64,000 nucleotides of DNA from Planctomycetota bacterium (GCA_035384565.1 DAOOIT010000009.1:1-64000); one strand, 5' to 3'. Positions 1 to 8,612 are shown, counted from the stretch's first letter. Numbers and translations are program-made. Notes: a model not told the origin generated them from the letters alone.

Positions 1-67
1 TCGCCGCGCCTCGCATCCAGCCCGCTGACGCCGGCAACGCAGCCCACGGGGATTCCTGGACAGGCTC

Positions 68-1480
68 CTAGTCCCTGAACAGCCGCGGGTACAGGCGCGC
101 GGCGATGAGGAGGAAGAACGCCGTGCGCGCGATCACCGTGCTGTGCAACAGGAGCTGGTCGGCCAGGAGCATGCCCGGCCGGCCGTGGAGATAGACGGCC
201 CACACCGGCATCTGGAGAAACGTCACGACGGTGAGGAGCAGCGCCCAGAGCCCCCCCTCACCCGGCGGGAAGGCGATGAGCACCAGGGGGATCAGGTAGA
301 GGATGAACTGCGGGCTCCAGCCCTTCGAGTAGAAGCACAGCAGCACCATCGTGAAGACGGCCAGATAGAGGCGGCGCCGCGGCGGCAGGGCCGACGGCAG
401 CCGGGCGAAGACGGCGAGGTAGAAGAGCGCCAGCACGGCGCCCACGCCCGTGTAGAGCCACAGGGCGGCCGGCCCGGTGCGCGGCTGGCTGTCCAGGAAG
501 CCCAGCTTCGTGGCGAAGTGCCCCGCGACGTTGTAGAAGATGGCCGACCGCACGGCGGGCGGGCCGAAGACCTCGGGCGGCACGGCCGCCAGCACGTCCT
601 GCGCATACGGCGCCACGGCGAACCCGGCGGCCTCGGAGAAGAACTCGGGACGCTGATCCCGCGGGCTGGGACCGAGGTAAGCAAACTCATAGCGGTGGTC
701 GAGCAGCGCCCACACGGTCTCCCACGGCGGGCGGCGGGCGGTGACCTCGAGCGAGAGGCGGAGCCACGGCTTGCCCCCCACAAGGAAGGGCGCGGCCAGC
801 CCCGCCACGCCTGCGGCGAAGGCGGCCAGGATCACGAGCCGCCAGCGCCACCGGGCCTCGCACTTCAGCACCGCCGGCAGCACGCCCACGGGGAACAGCT
901 TAGCCATGGCTCCCCCCGCCAGCACCACCGCGGCCCAGAAGGGCTGGCTGTAGACGGCCAGGAACAGGCCCGCCAGCATCAGGAAGACGGAGAACGTCTC
1001 CACGTAGCTCAGCGACACGAAGGCGGTGGAGAAGAGGGCCACGTAGACCCAGCAGGCTTGGAGGGCCGGCTTCGGGCCGCGGAGCATCCGGGCCAGCACA
1101 TAGACGAAGTGCAGCACGCCGAGCTCCCACACCAGCGAGGCCACCTGCACGGTGCGGGTCAGGCAGGCCGCCTCGAAGGCCACGCTGCCGCGGCCGCACA
1201 CGGCCACGGCCGCCCAGCGCAGGGCCACCATCAGGTAGGCCTGCACGGGCAGGTATTCGGACCAGTAGTGCAGGAAGGGGTAGATGCCGTGGTTCTGGAG
1301 CCAGGTGAAGGGGAAGAGGAAGGTCGCCACGTCGTTGTGCAGGGGCGTGAACCACCAGATGGCCATGAGGCGGGCCGAGAGGAAGACGCCGACGAGGAGG
1401 AGCAGTTCGCGGCGCGTCTCGCGCGGCAGCGGCACCTCGGCCTCTTCGGTGGTGTAGTGCTGCTTCGGTGTGGGGCTCAT
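68..1480 (-). CDS. Polytopic membrane glycosyltransferase-like protein (GT-C type)
   Basis: A 470-residue hydrophobic protein with roughly ten membrane segments. A short polar N-terminus is followed by a first membrane helix and a loop with the acidic motif LHNDVATF, the usual place of the catalytic aspartate in GT-C glycosyltransferases that use lipid-phosphate sugars. A late loop reads FYSKGWSPQF, common in the mannosyltransferase-like DUF2029/GT87 group. The ATG at 1480 is chosen because the frame upstream is arginine-rich and non-hydrophobic. It lies 116 bp downstream of the diguanylate cyclase on the same strand and may be the last gene of a tyrA operon. Sugar donor and acceptor are unknown, and other GT-C families are possible. 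Confidence 0.6.
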   Translation of the reverse strand: MSPTPKQHYTTEEAEVPLPRETRRELLLLVGVFLSARLMAIWWFTPLHNDVATFLFPFTWLQNHGIYPFLHYWSEYLPVQAYLMVALRWAAVAVCGRGSVAFEAACLTRTVQVASLVWELGVLHFVYVLARMLRGPKPALQACWVYVALFSTAFVSLSYVETFSVFLMLAGLFLAVYSQPFWAAVVLAGGAMAKLFPVGVLPAVLKCEARWRWRLVILAAFAAGVAGLAAPFLVGGKPWLRLSLEVTARRPPWETVWALLDHRYEFAYLGPSPRDQRPEFFSEAAGFAVAPYAQDVLAAVPPEVFGPPAVRSAIFYNVAGHFATKLGFLDSQPRTGPAALWLYTGVGAVLALFYLAVFARLPSALPPRRRLYLAVFTMVLLCFYSKGWSPQFILYLIPLVLIAFPPGEGGLWALLLTVVTFLQMPVWAVYLHGRPGMLLADQLLLHSTVIARTAFFLLIAARLYPRLFRD

Positions 1481-1596
1481 GAGGGTTCCGCGTTTCGGGT
1501 TCCCCGCCCTGCGTCGCACGTAGGGTTCGCAGGGCAGGCTTCGGCTCGCCTCTTCGGCCCGGGCGGCGGCCCGAGGGCCGCCCTGCGAGCCGTGGG

Positions 1597-2352
1597 TCAC
1601 AGGCACACGCGGTCGCCGCCGGCCTTCTTGGCGCGGTACATGGCCGCGTCGGCCGCGCGCACGAGCTCTTCCCGCCTCGCCGCGTGCGCGGGGAAGCTGG
1701 CCACTCCCATCGAGAAGCCGACGAAGTCCATGCGCTCGCCGCCGGGAGCCGTGAGGTCGAGCGCGCGGAGGCGGGTGCGCAGCCGCTCGGCCGCGATGAG
1801 GGCGCCCGAGGAGTCGGTCTGCGGCAGCACGGCCAGGAACTCGTCGCCGCCGAGGCGGCCGATGAAGTCCTCGGCCCGCATGCTGGCGCGCAGGGTCTGG
1901 CTCACGCGCCGCAGCACGGTGTTGCCCGCCTCGTGGCCGTAGGTGTCGTTGACGAGCTTGAAGCCGTCGCAGTCCAGGTAGATGACCGACACGGGGTAGC
2001 CGTGCCGCGTGGCGCGCTGAAGTTCCTCGCCCAGGCGCTGCTCGAGATAGCGGTAGTTGTGCAGGCCGGTCAACTCGTCGGCGAACGTCATCTGCTCGAT
2101 CTTCTCGCGCGTGTCGCGGCGCATGCGGCGCAGGCATTGGAGCTGGCCCACGCACAGCACCAGGCAGGCCGCTGCGAAGGAGAGGAGGCTGGCCAGCTCC
2201 GCGGGGCGCACGGGGTCGGGGATCGCCCACAGCCGCACGCCCATGTAGGCGAGGAGCGCCACGGTGAGAAGGAGCATGAGGATGAACACCCCCCGCAGGT
2301 TGGCGTGGAGCGCGTGCAGTTCCTGAAGGCGGAAGGCGAACTTCCTGCTCAT
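1597..2352 (-). CDS. Membrane-anchored diguanylate cyclase (GGDEF)
   Basis: A 251-residue protein predicted to make cyclic di-GMP from two GTP. Two membrane helices (about 20-42 and 53-74) are separated by only a short loop, so there is no large periplasmic sensor. A short linker leads to a full GGDEF domain. The signature GRLGGDEF sits near residue 167, and RAED lies five residues before it, matching the RxxD product-inhibition site. The start at 2352 begins MSRKFAF; longer versions would run into tyrA. It starts 13 bp after the tyrA stop, so it is probably co-transcribed, although no functional link is evident. The metal-binding LDCDGFK motif is intact, so activity is likely. Confidence 0.9.
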   Translation of the reverse strand: MSRKFAFRLQELHALHANLRGVFILMLLLTVALLAYMGVRLWAIPDPVRPAELASLLSFAAACLVLCVGQLQCLRRMRRDTREKIEQMTFADELTGLHNYRYLEQRLGEELQRATRHGYPVSVIYLDCDGFKLVNDTYGHEAGNTVLRRVSQTLRASMRAEDFIGRLGGDEFLAVLPQTDSSGALIAAERLRTRLRALDLTAPGGERMDFVGFSMGVASFPAHAARREELVRAADAAMYRAKKAGGDRVCL

Positions 2353-2365
2353 GGGCGCTCCCCCG

Positions 2366-3235
2366 CTAGGGGTGCAGATGGCTGTCGCGCACGGCCTTGG
2401 CGCTCTGGAGCCAGGCGCGAAGGTCGGCATGGGCGCCGTCGTCCAGGATGCGCCGAAGCGTGTGCAACTGCGCCTCCAGGGCGCCCAGGGCGTCCAGGAG
2501 CCGGTCGCGGTTTTGCAGGCACAGGTCGGCCCACATCAGGGGGTCGCCGGAGGCCACGCGCGTCGTATCGCGGAATCCGGACCCCGCGCAGGCCAGCGCC
2601 TCGGGCGTGAGCGCGTTGACGAGTGCGGCCGCCACCAGGTGCGGCAGGTGGCTGGCCATCGCCAGCAGGCGGTCGTGCTTGGCGGGGTCGAGCACCCGCA
2701 CGCGCGCGCCCACGGCTTGCCAGAGCTCCTCCACCGCCGCCAGCGCCCGCGGCTCAGTGTGCGGCGTGGGCGTGACGAAGCACACGGCGCCCTCGAAGAG
2801 CCCGGCCTGCGCCTCCTCCACCCCCTGCCTCTCGGAGCCCGCCATCGGGTGGGACCCGACGTAGCGGAAGCCCTGGGCGCTCAAGGCATCGAGCTCCCGC
2901 GCCAGCAGGGCCTTCGTGCTCCCCACGTCGGTGAGCAGCGTGCCGCGCGCCACGGACCGGGCCGCCTCGCGCGCCAGCTCCACCATCGCTCCCACGGGCG
3001 TCGCCAGCACCACGAGCTCCGCGTCCCGCACGCCGGCCGCCACGCTCAGCGTGCCCTCATCTATGGCGCCCAGCGCCACGGCCCGGTCCAGCTTGGCCTG
3101 GCGGCGGCCCACCCCTACGACGCGGCGGGCCAACTGCCGCCGGCGCAACGCCAGCCCTAGCGACCCGCCGATCAGCCCCACCCCGATGATCGTCACCGTG
3201 CGGAACGGCAGCACGCTAGCGCTGGGACCCATCAT
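2366..3235 (-). CDS. tyrA: Prephenate dehydrogenase
   Basis: Oxidatively decarboxylates prephenate to 4-hydroxyphenylpyruvate in tyrosine synthesis, using NAD(P). The N-terminal Rossmann fold carries IIGVGLIGGSLG, and the middle holds GSHPMAGSE, the conserved substrate-loop motif of TyrA. The 289-residue length is normal for a stand-alone enzyme; there is no chorismate mutase or ACT domain. Two GTG and two ATG codons are available near the start. The ATG at 3235 is preferred because AGAGG lies ten bases upstream; the ATG at 3232 or the GTG at 3244 are alternatives. It is first in a minus-strand group with a cyclase and a glycosyltransferase-like gene. It is transcribed from the promoter at 3286-3314, divergently from the kinase gene. 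Confidence 0.92.
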   Translation of the reverse strand: MMGPSASVLPFRTVTIIGVGLIGGSLGLALRRRQLARRVVGVGRRQAKLDRAVALGAIDEGTLSVAAGVRDAELVVLATPVGAMVELAREAARSVARGTLLTDVGSTKALLARELDALSAQGFRYVGSHPMAGSERQGVEEAQAGLFEGAVCFVTPTPHTEPRALAAVEELWQAVGARVRVLDPAKHDRLLAMASHLPHLVAAALVNALTPEALACAGSGFRDTTRVASGDPLMWADLCLQNRDRLLDALGALEAQLHTLRRILDDGAHADLRAWLQSAKAVRDSHLHP

Positions 3236-3285
3236 ACGCACCACGCCTCTGTTTGAGGGTCGAGGGACTGCGGCCGATGGGCTGA

Positions 3286-3314
3286 AGTGTAGCAGATGAC
3301 CGTGGGGGTGTCAA
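3286..3314 (-). promoter_or_regulatory. Promoter of tyrA operon
   Basis: On the minus strand, TTGACA (3314-3309) and TACACT (3291-3286) are separated by 17 bp. The predicted transcript start is near 3279, about 45 bases before the chosen tyrA start. It lies back to back with the kinase promoter. Confidence 0.7.
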
Positions 3315-3332
3315 CCGCCCGTCGCCGGCTCC

Positions 3333-3361
3333 TTGATCGGCTTGAGGCGTTCTGGTATGAT
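3333..3361 (+). promoter_or_regulatory. Promoter of the Ser/Thr kinase gene
   Basis: TTGATC (3333-3338) and TATGAT (3356-3361) are 17 bp apart. The transcript would start near 3368, leaving a leader of about 90 bases. It is divergent from the tyrA promoter. Confidence 0.65.
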
Positions 3362-3456
3362 CGCTCAACCTGCGGAGGGCACGCAGGCGCGACCACACGC
3401 GGCGTCGTACCGCAGGCCCGCGGCCAGCCCCTCACCTCAGCCGGCAGGTGACCGCC

Positions 3457-4311
3457 ATGGCGCTGCTCCACCTGAGTGCCGACCTGTACCGGGTCGAGGC
3501 GGTGATCTGGACGGGGGAGACGGCGGAAATCTGCCGGGCCATGGCCCCCGACGGAAGCATCGTGGCCATCAAACGCCTGCGGGCCGACAAGCTGCGCGAG
3601 TGGTCGGCGGTGGGCTCGCTGCGCCGCGAGGCCAACATGGGCAGCCGCTTCGAGCACCCGAACGTCATCCAGATTCTCGACTTCGCTCCCGGCCCGCCCT
3701 ATCCGATCATCGTGATGGAGTACTTCCCCAGCCGCAACCTGAAGGTCCGCGTGCTCGACCGCAAGGGCGATCCGCTCCTCGGCGCGCGCTGCCACGACGT
3801 CCTGCTCCAGATGGCCTCGGCGCTGGCCCACGTGCACGAGCGCGGCATCATCCATATGGACATCAAGCCCGAGAACTTCCTGGCCACCGACGACGGGGTC
3901 GTGAAGCTCACCGACTTCGCTCTGGCGACGCCGGCCCCCAAGTCGTGGCACCGCTTCCTGCCACGCCTCCGGCGCATCGCCGGCACGCGCCCGTACATTG
4001 CGCCCGAGACCATCCTGCGCAAGCGCCCCGATTTCCGCACCGACATCTACTCGTTCGGCGCCACCCTCTTCGAGGTCCTCGCCCGCCGCCCGCCGTTCAT
4101 CTCGACGAACCGCGACGAGCTGCTCAACATGCACCTGCGCGAACCGGCCCCCTGGCCCTGGACGTTCAACAAGAACCTCACGCGCGAGATCAACGACCTC
4201 ATCGTGGCCATGCTCCAGAAGAGTCCCGACCGCCGGCCATCGAGCATGTTCGAGGTCCTCACGCGCCTCAAGCGCCTCAACGTCTACGAGAAGCCCCCCG
4301 AGGAAACCTAG
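3457..4311 (+). CDS. Atypical Ser/Thr protein kinase-like protein
   Basis: A 284-residue protein that is almost entirely one eukaryotic-type kinase domain, with no membrane anchor or sensor. The ATP-anchoring lysine is in VAIKRL (K39). The catalytic loop reads HMDIKPEN (D135), so the usual arginine of HRD is methionine. The magnesium-binding DFG is DFA (D153-A155), and no GxGxxG loop is visible near the N-terminus. APE appears as APET, and the DIYSFG helix is intact. Catalysis is therefore possible but unusual. ATG 3457 is chosen over GTG 3448 because AGGTGA lies five bases before it. accA follows after 14 bp, so they may share a transcript. The target is unknown. Confidence 0.8.
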   Translation: MALLHLSADLYRVEAVIWTGETAEICRAMAPDGSIVAIKRLRADKLREWSAVGSLRREANMGSRFEHPNVIQILDFAPGPPYPIIVMEYFPSRNLKVRVLDRKGDPLLGARCHDVLLQMASALAHVHERGIIHMDIKPENFLATDDGVVKLTDFALATPAPKSWHRFLPRLRRIAGTRPYIAPETILRKRPDFRTDIYSFGATLFEVLARRPPFISTNRDELLNMHLREPAPWPWTFNKNLTREINDLIVAMLQKSPDRRPSSMFEVLTRLKRLNVYEKPPEET

Positions 4312-4325
4312 CCGAGGCAAGCCCC

Positions 4326-5300
4326 ATGAGCACCCCCACCAACCTCGACTTCGAGCGCCCCATCCTCGACCTGGAGAAGAAGGTCCAGGAACTCATCCAG
4401 TTCCAGGAAGCCAAGGGGGTGGACCTCAGCGAGACCATTGAGCAGCTCCGCGCCGAGCAGCGCCGCCTGGCCCGCGACATCTACGCCAACCTCACCCCCT
4501 GGCAGGAGGTGCAGGTGGCGCGCCACCGCGACCGGCCGTCCACCATGGACTTCATCAGCCTGATCTGCACCCAATTCATCGAGTTGCATGGCGACCGGCT
4601 CTTCCGCGACGACAAGGCGGTGGTCACCGGCTTCGCCCGCCTCGACGGCCGCCGCGTGCTGGTCATCGGCCACCGCAAGGGCAAGAACACCCGCGAGAGC
4701 ATCGCCTGCAACTGGGGCCTCGCGCACCCCGAGGGCTACCGCAAGGCCATGCTCAAGGCGCGCCTCGCCGAGCGCCTGGGCATCTCCATCCTCATGTTCA
4801 TAGACACGGCCGGCGCCTTCCCCGGCGTGGGCGCCGAGGAGCGCGGCGTCGCCCAGTCCATCGCCGAGAACATCGCCGACCTCTCGACCCTGCGCGTGCC
4901 CATCATCTGCGTCGTGCTCGGCGAGGGGGCCAGCGGCGGCGCCCTCGGCATCGGCGTCGGCGACCGCATCCTGATGCTCCAGCACGCCTACTTCTCCGTC
5001 ATCACGCCCGAGGGCTGCGCCGCCATCCTCTTCCGCTCCAGCGAGAAGAAGGAGGAGGCCGCCCAGGCGCTCCACCTGACCTCCAGGGACATGCTCCAGT
5101 TCGGCATCGCAGACGAGGTGGTGCCCGAGGCCGACCTCGCGGCCCATTACCAGCCGCGCGAGGCCGCCGCCTGCCTCAAGCAGGCCCTCGTCCGCCACCT
5201 CGACGAGTTGGCCGTCATCCCCATCGAGGAACTCCTGGAGAAACGTTACGCCAAGTTCCGCCGCCTCGGCCAGTTCGCCGGCAGCGAGGCCCAGACCTGA
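4326..5300 (+). CDS. accA: Acetyl-CoA carboxylase carboxyltransferase subunit alpha
   Basis: Part of the carboxyltransferase half of acetyl-CoA carboxylase, which moves CO2 from carboxybiotin to acetyl-CoA for fatty-acid synthesis. The 324 residues match the family length and start with the typical FERPILDLEKKV helix. Later motifs include IDTAGAFPGVGAEERG and GEGASGGALGIGVGD, which form the oxyanion and CoA-binding region. accD, accB and accC are not in the window, so the enzyme's subunits are encoded at separate loci. The gene sits between the kinase gene (14 bp gap) and ispF (53 bp gap) in one orientation. Confidence 0.96.
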   Translation: MSTPTNLDFERPILDLEKKVQELIQFQEAKGVDLSETIEQLRAEQRRLARDIYANLTPWQEVQVARHRDRPSTMDFISLICTQFIELHGDRLFRDDKAVVTGFARLDGRRVLVIGHRKGKNTRESIACNWGLAHPEGYRKAMLKARLAERLGISILMFIDTAGAFPGVGAEERGVAQSIAENIADLSTLRVPIICVVLGEGASGGALGIGVGDRILMLQHAYFSVITPEGCAAILFRSSEKKEEAAQALHLTSRDMLQFGIADEVVPEADLAAHYQPREAAACLKQALVRHLDELAVIPIEELLEKRYAKFRRLGQFAGSEAQT

Positions 5301-5353
5301 CGCCCCCTGCCCCGCGCGGCCCGGCGGCGCAAAGCCTGAATCGGAACCTGCCC

Positions 5354-5839
5354 ATGCGAGTCGGCCTCGGCTACGACATCCACCGCCTCGTGCCCGGCAG
5401 GCCCCTGCGCCTGGGCGGCGTGGAGATTCCCTCGCCCGTGGGCCTGCTCGGCCACTCCGACGGCGACGCCCTCCTCCACGCCGTCTGCGACGCACTCCTC
5501 GGCGCCGCCGCGCTCGGCGACCTCGGCGACCACTTCCCCGACACCGACCCCGCATTCCTGGGCGCCGACAGCGCCCACCTGCTCCGCCAGGCCCTGGCCA
5601 AGGTGCGGGCCGCAGGCTACCAGCCCGCGAACCTCGACGCCACCGTCGTCGCCCAGCAGCCGCGGCTCGGCCCCCACAAGGCCGCCATCCGCCAGCGCCT
5701 CGCCGACCTGCTCGCCCTCGACCCCTCGCTCGTCAGCCTCAAGGCCAAGAGCAACAACGGCCTCGACGCCGTCGGCCAGGGCCTCGCCATCGCCGCCCAC
5801 GCCGTCGTCCTCATCGAGAACCTGCCGGAGGCCCCATGA
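5354..5839 (+). CDS. ispF: 2-C-methyl-D-erythritol 2,4-cyclodiphosphate synthase
   Basis: A methylerythritol phosphate (MEP) pathway enzyme that cyclises CDP-methylerythritol 2-phosphate, releasing CMP. The 161 residues are the normal length. The zinc-binding start GYDIHRLVPG, the LLGHSDGDALLHA segment, GDHFPDTD and the C-terminal KSNNGLDAVGQG are all present. It shows that isoprenoids are made by the MEP route here. Its stop overlaps the cysS start by four bases (ATGA), a translational coupling that is unusual in function but common in layout. Confidence 0.97.
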   Translation: MRVGLGYDIHRLVPGRPLRLGGVEIPSPVGLLGHSDGDALLHAVCDALLGAAALGDLGDHFPDTDPAFLGADSAHLLRQALAKVRAAGYQPANLDATVVAQQPRLGPHKAAIRQRLADLLALDPSLVSLKAKSNNGLDAVGQGLAIAAHAVVLIENLPEAP

Positions 5840-7245
5840 GCATCGCCTACACCAACTCGCTCACCCGCCGCAAAGAGCCCTTCACGCCCATCGAGCCCGG
5901 CACCGTGCGCCTCTACAGTTGCGGCCCCACCGTCCACGACTACGCCCACATCGGCAACTTCCGAGCCTTCGTGTTCGTGGACGTTCTCAAGCGCCACCTC
6001 CAGCTCCGCGGCTTCACGGTCAAGCACGTGATGAACATCACCGACGTCGGCCACATGACCACCGACGCCGACGAGGGCGAGGACAAGATCGGCAAGAGCG
6101 CCCGCGAGCGCGGCCTCACCGCCTGGGAGGTCGTCCGCATGTTCACCCAGGCCTTCTTCGAGGACGCCCGCACCCTGCGCCTGCGGCCCGCCGACGTCTA
6201 CCCCAAGGCCACCGAACACGTGCCCGACATGATCCGCATGGTCGAGCGCATCCTGGCCAACGGCTTCGCCTACGTCTCCAACGGCTCCGTCTACTTCGAC
6301 CTCGCCCGGTTCCCCGCCTACGGCCGGCTCTCGGGCAACACCCTCGCCCACCTCATGGAGGGCGCCCGCGTCGAGGTCAACCCCGAAAAGCGCAACCCCC
6401 ACGACTTCGCCCTCTGGAAGGCCGCCCCCACCAGCGTCATGCGCTGGGAAAGCCCCTGGAGCATCGGCGTCCCGGGCTGGCACGCCGAGTGCACCGCCAT
6501 GGCCATGCGATACCTCGGCGAACAGCTCGACATCCACACAGGCGGCGAGGACAACGTCTTCCCCCACCACGAGTGCGAGATCGCCCAGGCCGAGGCCGCC
6601 ACGGGCAAGACCCCCTACGTCCGCCACTGGATGCACAACCGCCACCTGCTCGTGGACGGCACCAAGATGTCGAAGTCCCTCGGCAACTTCTACACCCTCC
6701 GCGACCTCTTGGCCCAGGGCCACTCCCCCCTCGCCATCCGCTACCTGCTCCTGAGCAGCCAATACCGCATGCCCCTCAACTTCACCGCCGAGGGCCTCGA
6801 CGCCGCCGCCACCGCCGTCCGCCGCATCAACGACTTCGTCGCCCGCCTCGCCGAGGCCCCCGACGCCCCCGGCGGCCCCGACGTCGCCCCCCTGTGCGAA
6901 AAGGCCAAGGCCGACTTCGCCGCCGCCCTCGACGACGACCTCAACACCTCCGGCGCCCTCGCCGTCGTCCACGACTTCATGCGCGAGGCCAACCGCCTCG
7001 CCCTCACCCACGCCCCCGCGGCCCTCGTGCGGGACGCCGTGGCCTACTTCGACACCGTGCTCGACGTCCTCGACACCCGCAAAGAGACCCTCGACGAAGA
7101 AGTCGAGCGTCTCATCGCCGAGCGCCAGGCCGCCCGCAAGGCCAGGGACTTCTCGCGCGCCGACGCCATCCGCAACGACCTCGCCGCCCGCGGCATCGTG
7201 CTCGAGGACACCCCCCAGGGCGTCCGCTGGCGCCGCCTGAAATAG
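5836..7245 (+). CDS. cysS: Cysteinyl-tRNA synthetase
   Basis: Charges tRNA-Cys with cysteine. The 469 residues carry the class I signatures YAHIGNFRAF (HIGH equivalent) and KMSKSLGN. Zinc ligands are visible in SCGPTVHDY, GWHAECTAM and HHECEIAQ. The anticodon-binding C-terminus is full length. The start is set by CGGAGG five bases upstream and by the ATGA overlap with ispF. Ribosomal frame and motif spacing show no disruption. A ten-unit 7-mer array begins about 30 bp after the stop. Confidence 0.97.
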   Translation: MSIAYTNSLTRRKEPFTPIEPGTVRLYSCGPTVHDYAHIGNFRAFVFVDVLKRHLQLRGFTVKHVMNITDVGHMTTDADEGEDKIGKSARERGLTAWEVVRMFTQAFFEDARTLRLRPADVYPKATEHVPDMIRMVERILANGFAYVSNGSVYFDLARFPAYGRLSGNTLAHLMEGARVEVNPEKRNPHDFALWKAAPTSVMRWESPWSIGVPGWHAECTAMAMRYLGEQLDIHTGGEDNVFPHHECEIAQAEAATGKTPYVRHWMHNRHLLVDGTKMSKSLGNFYTLRDLLAQGHSPLAIRYLLLSSQYRMPLNFTAEGLDAAATAVRRINDFVARLAEAPDAPGGPDVAPLCEKAKADFAAALDDDLNTSGALAVVHDFMREANRLALTHAPAALVRDAVAYFDTVLDVLDTRKETLDEEVERLIAERQAARKARDFSRADAIRNDLAARGIVLEDTPQGVRWRRLK

Positions 7246-7274
7246 CGCCCGCCGCCCAGGCCGAGGCCCTCTTC

Positions 7275-7344
7275 GACTTTGGACTTTGGACTTTGGACTT
7301 TGGACTTTCGACTTTCGACTTTCGACTCTTGACTTTCGACTTCC
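7275..7344 (+). repeat. Ten-unit 7-bp tandem repeat (GACTTTG/GACTTTC)
   Basis: Ten consecutive 7-mers: four GACTTTG, three GACTTTC, then GACTCTT, GACTTTC and GACTTCC. The array fills most of the cysS-7360 gap and ends 15 bp before the next start codon. Unit drift runs from one end to the other. No protein or obvious secondary structure explains it. Confidence 0.9.
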
Positions 7345-7359
7345 CCTAGGACTTCCCCC

Positions 7360-7854
7360 ATGCGCCCCACCGCCCTCCTCCTCGCCCTCGCGTGCGTATC
7401 GGCCAGTCTCCCGGCCGCCGAGCCCGCGGCCCCGCCGCCCACGGCGCGCACCGCCCAGCCCCTCACGCGTCCGCCCCGCACCCACCGCCTCATCGTGCGC
7501 CCCTGGATGCTCCCCCCCTACCTCCTCCTCGGCCTGCCGCGCGACCTCCTCGACGCCCCCTCCAAGGGCCTCAGCTCCATCCCCGTCTTCAACCGCATCT
7601 TCATGATCCCCCTCATGTTCCTCAACACCCTCACCACCACGCTCTCCTGGTCGTTCACCGAGGACCAGATCGAGGGCGGCTACGCCGCCTGGATTGACAG
7701 CCTCAACATGCCGCGCAAGAGGAATGTCGCCCCGCACAAGCCCATGCCGTGGTATCTGCGCTACGGCCCCAACTGGCGCACCTTCGGCACCGTCTACTGG
7801 AAGCCGATCGCGCCGCCTGGCAAGCCCCCCGCCGTCCCCAAGCCCGCGCCCTGA
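7360..7854 (+). CDS. Small exported protein of unknown function
   Basis: A 164-residue protein I do not recognise. It starts with a typical signal peptide (MRPTALLLALACVSASLPAA) and then a proline- and alanine-rich stretch. A semi-hydrophobic centre includes the phrase LGLPRDLLDAPSKGLSSIP and a possible membrane-associated segment around residues 75-95. The C-terminus is again proline-rich (KPPAVPKPAP). It is probably anchored at or outside the inner membrane. It lies between the 7-mer array and the first hairpin element. Upstream TAGGA is only a weak ribosome site. Codon use resembles its neighbours, so it is likely a real gene. Confidence 0.7.
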   Translation: MRPTALLLALACVSASLPAAEPAAPPPTARTAQPLTRPPRTHRLIVRPWMLPPYLLLGLPRDLLDAPSKGLSSIPVFNRIFMIPLMFLNTLTTTLSWSFTEDQIEGGYAAWIDSLNMPRKRNVAPHKPMPWYLRYGPNWRTFGTVYWKPIAPPGKPPAVPKPAP

Positions 7855-7863
7855 CCCGGCCGC

Positions 7864-7989
7864 CATGCCGTATCACCTCCTCCTCCCCCCGCGCGATGAT
7901 ACAACATGGCGCTTTGCCGATTCATGGCCTTCTGCGGCCGCTGTCGCCATGCTGTATCACTTTCTCCCCCTCCCAGGTGATACAGCATG
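7864..7989 (-). repeat. Paired-hairpin extragenic element (copy I)
   Basis: Hairpin a has arms 7864-7876 and 7896-7908 (10 of 13 paired). Hairpin b has perfect 13-bp arms, CATGCTGTATCAC at 7948-7960 and its complement at 7977-7989. The linker is 39 nt. Its CGCTTTGCCGATTC is the reverse complement of the linker type seen at 35520-35556, so this copy is inverted relative to that one. Loops are pyrimidine-rich. Confidence 0.75.
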
Positions 7990-8269
7990 CCGCGCATGTT
8001 GCCAGAACGCCACATGGGGCGCCAAGGCCGGCCCCGGGCCGCCTCGCCTCCTTACCCCGAACAGGAACTGTCCACCGGCCGCTCCGCGGCCGCACTCAAG
8101 GACGCCGAGCCCTCGCGAGGAAACGACAGGGCGGAATAGAGAGCCTCTACCTCGCCCCTTCAGGGCGCGGACCCGTGAATCCCACTCAGGCCAGAGCATT
8201 GCCCCGATCCTTGCCCACATCTTCCGGGGCCTGGGGCTTAGCCCCCGAAGGGGCGCGTTTGAGCCGTAG

Positions 8270-8296
8270 CCCAGGGCGACCGAAGGGAGCCCTGGG
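8270..8296. repeat. Perfect 8-bp inverted repeat
   Basis: CCCAGGGC at 8270-8277 and GCCCTGGG at 8289-8296 flank an 11-nt spacer. It is the clearest member of the palindrome cluster in this gap; a similar one is at 8508-8529. Confidence 0.6.
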
Positions 8297-8612
8297 AAAA
8301 AGCCCCCCAGCGTAGAGCCCCCGACGTGGGGCGATTCTCTTCTCGCCCCTACGCTCCGCGTGGGGGCGTCTGGGCGGACGCTCCGGCGTCCAATCCTCTG
8401 GGAAGAGGAAGGGGCCGCGGAGCGGCCAGGAGGCCCGTCCTCACGCAGAGCGTAGGAACGAGTGGCCCGCGTTCGCGGGCTGCAAGGCCCTGACATGTGA
8501 GCGAAGACCAGGGCGTTGCGTTGCCCTGGGCTATCCCATGCGAGCCCCTCAGGCTCCAGAGAGAACCACCGTGCCGACAATTCCGACCCGCACCCCTCTC
8601 GCCGCGGGCGGC

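Larger units (their letters stand above)
7855..8612. other. Gene-free repeat- and palindrome-rich region
   Basis: No convincing gene lies here. It holds the paired hairpin element at 7864-7989. A dense set of GC palindromes follows: GGGGCTTAGCCCC near 8233, CCCAGGGC/GCCCTGGG at 8270-8296, CCCGCGTTCGCGGG near 8467 and CCAGGGC/GCCCTGG at 8508-8529. Open frames through it are compositionally odd and unsupported by start signals. Confidence 0.6.

Noticed and set aside
143..1942. A 599-codon plus-strand frame across the first two genes
   Set aside because: It crosses two real minus-strand genes and shows only histidine- and glutamine-rich shadow sequence.
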